Assembly: GCA_032871835.1 (NCBI GenBank) | Contig: CM065296.1 | Location: 14,896,001-14,960,000, forward strand | Length of the DNA: 64,000 nucleotides | Direction of reading: 5' to 3' | DNA from: Dipteronia dyeriana | Taxonomy: Eukaryota > Streptophyta > Magnoliopsida > Sapindales > Sapindaceae | In this document: in pieces, positions 55,044 through 64,000 of the stretch | Numbering within the stretch: the first letter of the stretch is position 1 | Layout of the letters: each line of letters opens with the position of its first letter | The notes under the pieces: generated by a model | What the model was told of the DNA's origin: nothing | Databases searched by the model: none | The model's input: the letters and a program-made list of their open reading frames with translations, nothing else | Position numbers and translations under genes: made by a program

Positions 55044-56900
55044 ATGGCAAACAGCAGAGAAGAAAGTCAATCTCCACGCGACCCTGGTACCCCACGTGGG
55101 GTTAGTAACCCTGGTTTAGCCAACACCAGCATTGTCGGAGGAGGTCTACCCTCCATGACTCCGAATTCTACCAGACAAGATGAGATAACTTCTACAGACG
55201 CTGTCCCTGGCGTTTCTCCAAATGCGATCCTGTAGATTCAAGAAACCCTGTGGAGAGTCGTTGAAGACGCTGTCAAACAGGGAATCAACATAACAGCTAC
55301 CATCAGTCTGACCTCACAATATCAGATGTTTACGTCGTTGGTGGCCTAGGACCCCAAGATATGCTATGAGATAGTGGCAACGACTCCAGACACTCAGCAG
55401 AAATCTGAAAGAGATAGGGGAATCGTCGTTAGAGAAAGAAACAAACCAAAAGAAGGGACGATTGCCAAGAATACTAGGATCCCAGAGGGCACGAAGGCCA
55501 AGGAAATCAGGGAACAAGATAGCACACGAAGCCCTATGTACAAGCAGACGCGGGAAGGTATTATGAAGAAGAGACAAGGCTCGACCGGGAGGACAGGTAT
55601 GTCGGTCGTAAGCAGAGATCCAATCGTTTTCAACTAACGAGGAGAATCCATTCAGGAGACTTAGGGAAACAACCTCTGCGATTAAATACAACCTCCATGA
55701 CACCCAGGTCCTAGGGCGAGTTGCTAGAGACCCCTAAGGCCTCACCATCCGTTAAAGATTTGATAAGCGTGGAGAGCCAGAGGGCAGACCAGAAGTCTTA
55801 CTAAAGAGAATATAAGCCTTAGAGCGAAGGCAAGGTCGCGGAAATCTATTGATTGGTAAATGCAATAGTTCATTCGTTGAATCCATAAGGTAAACCTGTT
55901 TTTCAAAAAGTTCAGGATGTCGCATGTAGAGCAATTTAAGGCCAACACCAACTCTTAAGAGCACATCAAAAGATATCTGAGTGTTGTGGTGCAATACGAC
56001 TGTGATGATGCACTCATGAGTAGGATGTTCCCTCAAACATTGGGGGACCAAAGGTCCTGATGGTTTGGTGGCCTTACTAGGGGTGTCGATCAGTAACTTT
56101 GAGGAATTGATACAAGTCTTCACCAGACAGTTCATGGGGAACATCTAAAAAGGAAAATCAATATTTTTGTTGTCAACTATGAAGCAAAGAAAGGATGAGA
56201 AGTTGAAAGACTATCTGACCAGGTTTTCGCAGGAGGTGTCGGAGGTGCAGGATCCTAATGATGACGCGGTGGTGTCTGCATTCATCAACAGCTTGCATCA
56301 TAGCCAGTTATCGCTCAGGTTCAGGCAGAAGGGGTCGACCACCTATGTAAACATATTGGATGACATTGGAGGATATGCAATGGCAGAGAAATAGCTTATA
56401 GCCCACAAAGAAGAGCTCATACACGGTGGCCGATAGAAAAACAACCAAAAATCCAAGGATGGTAGTTCGAAGGGTAACAATAAGTGGGACCAAAAGAACA
56501 ATCCGGGAAAGAACATGGAGGGTCGCAAGGAAGAGGATCAAATGAGCCAAAGGTCATTTAAGAGGCAGTATACCGACTACACCCGTCGGCCCTAAAAGCA
56601 AGAATAAGTCCTAGCTGTAATAGAAGAAAAAAATCTGTACAAGAGGCCTCTAAAGCAATCTAACTTTATAAGAAGAGACACTTCCAAATACAGCTGGTTC
56701 CACCGGGAGAATGACCATGAAATTTCCAAGTGCTATCAATTAAGAGATTATGTCAAAAAAATTATTGTAGAAGCACACTTGAAAGAAGTGGTCTTGAATG
56801 ATGGCAATGACCACCAGAGAGACCCTCCAAAGAACAGACATGACAGAAGAGACAACCCGGAAAGGAACTTAGAATGAGGAGGGGCGACAAATACTATTTT
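55044..56900 (+). pseudogene. Ty3/gypsy gag (broken)
   Basis: The start is at 55044 (MANSREESQSPRDPG), with a stop at about 55233. A Glu/Arg/Lys-rich part (55374-55637) follows in another frame, and the retrotransposon-gag core lies at 56167-56394 (LKDYLTRFSQEVSEVQDPNDDAVVSAF and the following Leu-rich stretch). Beyond it 56690-56780 keeps the pattern W-F-H-x4-H-x5-C, a decayed version of the Cys/His-box region. Stops throughout. Confidence 0.7.
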
Positions 56901-57090
56901 GGTGGGCTGTGCACAAGAAAGAGTAGCCAGAAGAGAATGTCAGAGGCCAGAGAGACAATTGATGGCTAGAGAAACCTAGAGGTAAACTCAGTCGGTCCTG
57001 ACCTAAAGAAGCTTAAACAAGGTTGTGACCCCGATCATTTTCTCCTAAGTAGACGTACATAGACTTGAGGTCAGACCAAATGATACAATC

Positions 57091-57459
57091 ATGGTGTCTG
57101 CTCATATTGGCCACATGGAGGTAAGAAGAGTGTTAATATATAACGGAAGCTCGGCGTACATCATGAGCATTGGAGTATTCGATCGGTTAGGACTACAGAT
57201 GGTTCCACTCAAAGGGTTCGGAGGAACAGAAATGAGGTCGTTAAGGATAGTTAAGCTGCCAGTGGAAGTAGAAAGTTATCCTTGTCAAAAGATGGTACTC
57301 CTGGATTTTATGGTCGTAGACATCGAGAACTGGCCCTACAACGTTTTGTTGAGAAAGCCATTCCTAAACAAATCAAAGACTGTAACCGCAACTTACGCTC
57401 TGGCCATGAAATTCCCAATTGAGGCGAGGGTCGGTGTCATGAGAAGCACCCAAGAATAG
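57091..57459 (+). pseudogene. Ty3/gypsy aspartic protease (active-site Asp lost)
   Basis: An open stretch of 122 codons with the retropepsin pattern: V-L-I-Y-N-G-S-S-A (about residues 14-22), where the family has D-x-G-S-S, then the hydrophobic flap region and the Y-N-V-L-L-x-K-P-F-L motif (family: Y-N-x-I-L-G-R-P). The catalytic Asp is replaced by Asn. The region 57460-57785 links to RT and has several stops. Confidence 0.75.
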
Positions 57460-57785
57460 GTAAGGAAAGCAAACCTATCGTTGTACAGGGACAAAACGGA
57501 GTCGAGCATAATACATATAAACTTCCCCAAAGAAAAAGGTTACCCAAAGATGAGCGAGGATGAAACCAATGTAGAGACACCGACCCACTTTGACTCGAAC
57601 CCAAGGGAGATTCCTCCAGAAGATGGGAAAAGCTAAGAAGAAGAGCCAACCATCGAAGTCATGATTGATAAGAGTAACCTCGAGCAGATTGTAAAGTTAG
57701 GGGCTCGGTTGATAGGACAAATCCAAAATGAAATGGTCAACCTATTGAGGACTACATGGATGTATTCGGGTAGAAGCATGAGGAT

Positions 57786-58021
57786 ATGCCCAGAATCGAC
57801 ACTAAAGTAACCTACCATTACTTGGCGGTTGATCCTGATCGAACGCCGGTTATTCAAAAGTGGAGGCGATTTAACCTTGAAAGAGGCCAACCGATCAAAG
57901 AAGAGGTCGAGAAGTTGTTGGTGACAGGATCAATAAAGGAGGTAGGGTATCCCGACTGGGTCAACAATGTGGTACTTATGAAAAAGAAGAACGAGCAATG
58001 GAAGATGTGTGTGGATTTCAC
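57786..58021 (+). pseudogene. Ty3/gypsy reverse transcriptase, N-terminal fragment
   Basis: Reads Y-H-Y-L-A-V-D, then Q-K-W-R-R-F, E-E-V-E-K-L-L, G-S-I-K-E-V-x-Y-P-D-W-V-N-N-V-V-L-M-K-K-K and W-K-M-C-V-D-F. These are the conserved first blocks of gypsy RT. The frame is broken within the C-V-D-F/Y-T block by the LTR beginning at 58022. Confidence 0.85.
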
Positions 58022-58663
58022 TGTTGGAACCCCGTTCACCGGTCACGCAGCAGAAGTAAGGTTAATTCTTTTTAATAAAGATGGTAAACGATCTGACACT
58101 AGTGAACTTGGGTTCATAATTTTTTCGAAACTATTACATATAAAATTATTACAATAATAAAATATATGCATATATAGGAAATTGAAATCAATATAATGAG
58201 AAGAAGAAAATAAAACCATACCAACGTTTAGATGCTCTTTCACTTTACGTTATACTCCTGGTCTGTACCACTATATCCCGGAACTGATAACTGCATGTGG
58301 GCGTGTCACGGACTCAAGATCTTATAATGAATGATGTAGAGAGAATTGAAGAAAGTCTTTTCTTCTACAAACTAGAACATTTCTAGTATAAAAATATTAA
58401 ATAATAATTTTCTTTCTATTTTGTTTGCACTACACAATGCACGAACATATATATATATATATTTTAATCAAAACACTTTTGACTTCTCTCTTTGTTAAAA
58501 ACTTATACAATGCACATAACATATATATATATATATACACACACACGTCTCACGCACATACGTGCATGTACTGATGCGTACTGATTCGCACACCCACTTA
58601 ATGCACAAAAGCAAAAAATGTTAACCTTTTAAAATGATTGATACGTGTATCAGTTTTGGTTTG

Positions 58664-58721
<58 letters not shown>

Positions 58722-59771
58722 ACTTTAAAAAAATATGATCAATTCTTTATTTGATTTTCAAAAAATTTCAAAAAACAATATCTCATATCTTTTAGTTAAA
58801 AATAACTAAATAATTAATTTTGAATTTAAACATTTTAAATTCAATTTCAAATATTTAATAAAATAAAATAATCATATTATCTTATTCTATCAAATATCAA
58901 CTAACACCCTCAATTTAGTGAATAATAACATAATTAATTATTCTTATTATTTGATTTATTTAATCACCATTATTCATTAATTAAATAATCTCATTATTCA
59001 ATTAATTCCCGAATAAATAAATGTCACTTTCGTAACACAATTAATTAGACAATCCAATTAATTAACTGTGGCCCTTGTTACCTAAATCTATCGGGCTAGC
59101 AAGGAGATTTAATGGATCCACAATATTTTGAGCTCCAATAATCCTAGGAATCATTAATTAAACTCTTTAATTGAAATTCCTTGATTATTAACTCCGGTGT
59201 TATTTCACTAAAAACCCGAAGCTACACTCTCTCAACTGTATACGTTTTAACATAGACCGATACTACTCGGTGTCTATCTATATAGCTATTACATATGGTG
59301 TGATCCTCCACAGTAATTTATAATTAGAGTTGCGTCACAATATCCGTTAGACCCCTCTAATTACATATATCCTTTAAGTACCGTTGATTCTATATTGGGC
59401 AATAAATCCTATTTCCTCACGGAATTAGGAAAGCGCTTGTATTGTCCAATCTCCGAATCAACCCTTAAGGGAACTACCTTCTACTTCTCACAAGAATGAG
59501 TGGATTCAACTATTGTGTACAAACCTTCCCAGCAACAAGCCAAACCGTAATCCCAAAATACGGAGTATATTGATTGGGAACTGCATTCGACCTCACCCAT
59601 GGTATATCAAAAGCCACGATCTAACCTGAAGGAGTCGATAAGACACTCAGGATTAAGATCACCCACATATAGCCATCATTAGTTGATATATATGAATCTC
59701 ATCGGTAAACGGATCTTGGTGAGAGATTCATATAGATCACGATCCAGTCTTATATGATCACATCATACAAG

Positions 59772-61822
59772 TGTTGGAACCCCGTTCATTGGTAACGCAG
59801 CGGAAGTAAGGTTTTAAAATTATTTTTATACAGATCATAAACGATCTGGGACCAATGTACTTGGGATCATAATTCTTTTTTGGAACTCATACATATATAA
59901 ATAAATATGTATACATGGAAATTGTAATCAATAAATTCCGAAGAAGAAAATCTAAGAACCTTACCAACGTTTGGAGGCTCCTTCACTTCTTGTAATGCTC
60001 ATTGTCTGAGCCAATCTTTCCAACGTTTGGAGGCTCCAACACTTTACGATATTCTCCTTTCTGAATCACTCGATCTTCCTCGTTATGTTCCGGAACTGAT
60101 TACTACGTGTGGACGCGTCAAGGTCTCAGGAACTTGAATGGAAGGTGTAGAGAGAATTGAAGAAACTCTTTCTTCTATGTTCACAAACTTTTTGTCAAAA
60201 CTCTTTTGACTTCTCTAATGTGATTTCACGCAACCACTTGCTTTGATCTATTTTTGATGCATGTACTGTGTTGTTGTTTCTCATACAAACACAACAGAAC
60301 AAGCACACATACAACTTGCTCTTTTTATAATTGAGATAATGCATGTATCACTATTATGTTTTTCATGCACACCCAAATTGAATAAAAAAACAAAAACTGA
60401 TGTGTTTTAGTTTGTGTTAATGTGTAGTGTTTTAGTTATCACAAAACATATCATATATATTTTGAACTAAAACCTTTTTAATTATCCTTTTTAAATATAT
60501 CTAATTTATTAAAAGTGATAACTAGTATTTTAAATTTAAACTTAAATTCAAATACTTAGATAAATGATGTAGAAAAAATAAATAATCTTATTATTTTATC
60601 TTCACCTAAATCCAAATATCAACTAACACCCTCCAATTATTAGTTAATAAATAATTCATAATTATTAATATAAATAAATAATCTAATTATTAAATTAGTT
60701 TAACTGTTAACATTTATTAATTAAATGATCTCAATATTCAATTAATTCCTGAATAAATACGTGTCACTTTCGTAATACAATTAATTAGACAATCCAATTA
60801 ATTAACTGTGACCCTTGTTACCGAAATCGATCGGGCTAACAAGGGGACCTAATGGACCAATTGTATTTTGAGCTCCAATAATCCTCGGAATCATTAATTA
60901 AACTCTTTAATTAATATTCCTTGATTATTAACTCCGGTGTTATTCCACTAAAAACCCGAAGCTACACTCTCTCAACAGCAGACGCTTTTACATAGACCGA
61001 TACAACTCGGTGTCCATCGATATAGCTATTACACATGGTGTGATCCTCCACAGTAGTTCATAACTAGAGATGGGTCATAATGACCGCTATACCCCTCTAA
61101 TTACATATATCTTTTACGTACCGTTGATTCTCTAATGGACAATAAATCATATTTCCTCACAGAATTAGGAGAGCGCTTATATTGTACAAACCTCGAATCA
61201 ACCCTTAAGGGAACTACCATATACTTCTTACAAGAAGGAGTAGATTCCACTATTGTGTTCAAACCTTCCCAGCCATAAGCCAAACCGCAATGCCAACATA
61301 CGGAGTATATATTGATTAGGAAATACATATGATCTCACTCATGGTATATCAATGACCATGATCTAACTTGAAGGAGTCGATAAGACACTCAGGATTAAGA
61401 TCACCCGCATATAGCCATCATTAGTTGATATATATGAATTTCATCGGTAAATGGATCTTAGTGAGAGATTCATATAAATCATGACCCAGTCCTATATGAT
61501 CACATCATACAAGGTGCATCAATTCCCATATCTCATATGAATGATTCAGGATAGAATCATTGTACGTTACGGAATTGACCGCAGCTATAGATTAACCACA
61601 AATAAAGTACCCAGCTTTATTTGTTATCTATGGGCTCTTTAGATTACACTTCTCTTATTGTATCCATCTGTATATGACACTTATATATACCGGAAATCTT
61701 GGATGTTAAATATATGCACAAGTTATAAAATAAACAACACAACAAGAAGGAATTGAACTTTTCCTTTTAGTTTTTTCATAAAACCATTTATAAATTACAT
61801 ATTTAGGGCATAAACCCCAACA
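59772..61822 (-). mobile_element. Solo LTR of the E4 family (2051 bp) nested in another E4-family LTR
   Basis: TGTTGGAACC to CCCCAACA, flanked by ACAAG at 59767-59771 and 61823-61827. The flanking LTR continues directly on the other side (CATCATACAAG/GTGCATCC), as in the uninterrupted copies at 31702 and 39372. It contains a local duplication (CCAACGTTTGGAGGCTCC at 59963 and again at about 60011). No internal region, so it is the product of LTR-LTR recombination. Confidence 0.93.
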
Positions 61823-61926
61823 ACAAGGTGCATCCATTCTCATATCTCATATCTTATATGAATGATTCAGGATAGAATCACCGTACATTACTGAAAGTTC
61901 TCTAAAAACGTGTGTGTCTAAACCTA

Positions 61927-61928
<2 letters not shown>

Positions 61929-61963
<35 letters not shown>
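61929..61963. repeat. 35-base G homopolymer in the solo type B LTR
   Basis: Sits in the sequence CCTAGA-G(n)-CGAATAGGTTTT. The corresponding place in other LTRs has 5 G (8787-8791) or 6 G (26542-26547). The exact length in any assembly should be treated with caution. Confidence 0.9.
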
Positions 61964-63239
61964 CGAATAGGTTTTAATCAAGTCAATTACCATTTTTTCT
62001 TGATTAGTCAATATTCAAAATTCACCTAATAAAACAAACATACAACATCAAGTGTACGGTGCAGAAATATAAATAACACAAGATGTATACGTGGAAACCC
62101 TCCAAATGGGAAAAACCACGGGCTGTTAAGTGTGCCACACTCGGTCATAGAAATCCACTATATAAGTAAAAGGTTACACCCTTAAGTGATTCTCGGATTC
62201 TCACTCTCGACAACCTCAGGCTATGGACACCGCCACTCACCACTCTTGGTTCAGTCCCTAGTGATATCCCCTGATACACTACTCTTGGCGTGAACACCTT
62301 ATACTCTACCCCCTTGGGCCTTTTACAGTGGCACCCGACCAATTGCTTGCCAACCCTTCCTCTGGTTACAAGACTTGAATTGCTTGTGCACTACACACTT
62401 AGTCACAAGACTTAATCTCAATGAAGAGTCAACAACCTATGTGAATATGTAAAAATATTCTAAATGCAAATAATGTTAGGCAACACTAAATGCTTATCTA
62501 GAAATTAGAGAATGTCACTTAGTGCAATTCCTAGATATCAATGTCTAAATGAATGTTCATAAAGACTTAACAAGATATAGTTATGCAACAATATATCCTA
62601 GTTATCAAACAAAGCCATTTCAACATATGTTGTCATTAAGCATGGCATGGTCATAAAATGCAATCATCAAAATGCAACCAATATGACCTAATTAGCTAGA
62701 GGCAATAATGACTTAAATGCTAGCTATCACAAAAGCCATATCAACACAAGTTGTCATTAAGCATGACATGGACTATAATGCAATCACAAAATGCAATCAA
62801 TGAGTCCTAAACAATATCTAAATGCAAAGCATAGAGATTTAGCTATAAGGGCAAAATGGTCACAAACCCTAGCTATCACAATTCAAACCCCAAACATGTC
62901 ATAACTTCAATAAATATGCAATTAATATGAAAAAATGCTAATTTAAGCGATAAATGACATGACTTGGTAAGCTAGAACAATAAATGAACAACAATGGTGG
63001 TTATACTTACCAATCAATGAAAACCCATGCTTGGAATGATGCTTGAATGCAAGATGAAGAAGGGTTTGGGGTTTGGAGAGTTAAACACAAAGCTTGAAGC
63101 TTTCTCTCTCTAAGGGGGGTTCTTTCTCTCACTAAAAATGTGTTCTTTGAGCTCTAAAAGGTAAGAAAGAAGAAGAGAACATATATAAAGATGCTCTACA
63201 TGAAACGGCATCGTATTGGACAAAGGGCAACTGATTCCT

Positions 63240-63510
63240 GTCATGACCGCTGTGCATACCGCGGCCTAGGCAAGTGTCCAGACCGCAGTAGAGCGAGCGG
63301 TGCATCGCCTGTGAATCTCCCCTGTCTGGACCTCAGTACAGACAATGTCCAGACCACGGTAGAGCAAGCGGTGCATCACTGGGAAACTCCGCTTGGGAGA
63401 CCGCTGTGCATGCAATGTGTACAAGTTGCGGTAGTAGCAGCGAGCAACGTCTGGAGAACACCGTTGTGCATACCGCGGCAGAGACAATGCACATGGAGCG
63501 GTCCCGGCCA
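63240..63510 (-). repeat. GC-rich subrepeats in the solo type B LTR
   Basis: Words GACCGC(T/A)GTGCATACCGCGG, GTCCAGACC(G/A)C(A/G)GTAGAGC and GAGCGGTGCATC recur two to four times in 270 bp. The position relative to the TATA sequence is the same as for the blocks in the other LTRs, but the sequence is different. Confidence 0.7.
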
Positions 63511-64000
63511 CAGTCAAGGAAAAAAAACTCTTCTAAGGGAAAACTAAATGCAACAAACACCCAAGCAAGATTTATGGCATAGAGGCACACAATTAAGGCA
63601 ATTAAGCATTCATGCAAGATGATCAAAGACATGCATGAGAGTGTGTGTGTGCACTAAAAACTCTTCAGAAAAGGTTAAGCAAGTGATTTATCTTCTGAAG
63701 CTTGAGCTGGGTCTTGAGTAATGATGGCCTAAACTACCATTACACATTAATCCCCAAATGTGGTTGTCAACGAAATGAGCCAATCAAAATTTGAAGAACT
63801 TACAATTACAGAATGGACTGTAACTATAGAGTAACCGTAATTAATGTACCCAACTTTATTTGCTATCTATGGACTCTTTAGATTACACGTCTCTCACTGT
63901 ATCCATCTGTATATGACACTCATACACACAGTTCGAGATTACATCCGACAATCTAGGATGTTAATATGCACAGGTTATAAAATAAACAACACAACAAAAA

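Larger units (their letters stand above)
54186..58021 (+). mobile_element. Ty3/gypsy element (Tat-like), 5' part only
   Basis: A 5' LTR, a primer site, gag, protease and the beginning of RT are in order on the plus strand; the sequence is then cut at 58021 by an LTR of the E4 family. Known: protease directly followed by RT (with no integrase between) is the Ty3/gypsy order. The primer site TGGCGCTAGAAGGCGGG is of the type used by Tat/Ogre-related elements; the lineage is inference. Many stops occur in gag. The rest should lie beyond the window's right end. Confidence 0.8.
61892..63804 (-). mobile_element. Solo LTR of type B (1913 bp) nested in the E4-family LTR
   Basis: TGAAAGTTC to AACTTACA, flanked by ATTAC at 61887-61891 and 63805-63809. 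It is homologous to the 5' LTR of E1 (8748-10358), including the CCTCCAAATGGGAAAAACCAC block at 62099 and the ATGAGCCAATCAA end. It carries a 35-G run and a GC-rich repeat block upstream (minus sense) of its TATA sequence TTTATATATG at about 63181-63190. Short frames at 63191-63632 are noncoding shadows of the GC-rich block. Confidence 0.92.
58022..64000 (-). mobile_element. E4-family LTR inserted in the gypsy RT, itself split by two solo LTRs (right end outside window)
   Basis: Pieces 58022-59771, 61823-61891 and 63805-64000 line up without gap against the E4 LTRs once the two nested LTRs are ignored. It starts TGTTGGAACC and stops about 85 bases short of the expected CCCCAACA end. The left target sequence is TTCAC (58017-58021); the right copy, and whether this is a solo LTR or part of a complete element, lie beyond 64000. 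Short frames are noncoding. A (CA)n(TA)n microsatellite lies at 58662-58719. Confidence 0.9.

Noticed and set aside
63191..63632. Overlapping frames on both strands
   Set aside because: Shadows of the GC-rich subrepeats in the U3 of a solo LTR.
1..64000. A previously undescribed multi-gene system
   Set aside because: All intact genes are well-known housekeeping genes, and everything else resolves into known transposon classes, simple repeats or unassignable spacer.

Overview
The window is from a eudicot plant nuclear genome. The evidence is a plant-type ATP-citrate lyase A subunit encoded separately from the B subunit and split into 12 exons, a plant FACT subunit SPT16 with an intronless reading frame, a nuclear tRNA gene, and a background of plant Ty1/copia and Ty3/gypsy retrotransposons, hAT-like MITEs and AT-rich spacers. 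There are no bacterial, organellar, CRISPR or phage signals.

Layout. 1-10358: a minus-strand SIRE/Maximus-like copia element (E1) whose two ends carry unrelated LTRs. 10359-17655: a plus-strand relative (E2), cut in its gag by the E1 insertion, with its 3' LTR. 17656-18641: unassigned. 18642-24796: a decayed copia element of another family (E3) with its 3' LTR. 24797-29925 and 39707-40830: remains of a minus-strand DUF1985-type gene, broken by an LTR fragment (26498-27742) and by a complete copia element (E4, 29926-39706) with a perfect 5-bp target duplication. 41496-45430: intact ACLA gene. 45431-47104: a nest of MITE-like elements separated by (TA)n tracts. 47105-47178: tRNA gene on the minus strand. 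47592-51638: SPT16 with a 5'UTR intron. 52234-52922: hAT-type MITE with an 8-bp target duplication. 53254-53362: a fragment resembling the 3' end of SPT16. 54186-58021: 5' part of a decayed Ty3/gypsy element. 58022-64000: an E4-family LTR carrying two further solo LTRs, each with its own target duplication.

The only genes that look functional are ACLA (cytosolic acetyl-CoA supply), SPT16 (histone chaperone used in transcription and replication) and the tRNA. They form an island of about 10 kb (41.5-51.6 kb) that holds only small DNA-transposon derivatives, between flanks made almost wholly of nested LTR elements. All retroelement reading frames carry stops or frameshifts. I found no convincing new gene system. 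The most informative observations are the order of insertions, readable from target duplications, the mismatched LTRs of E1, GC-rich palindrome or subrepeat islands just upstream of the LTR TATA boxes, a poly-G tract expanded at one fixed LTR position, and the SPT16-like fragment.
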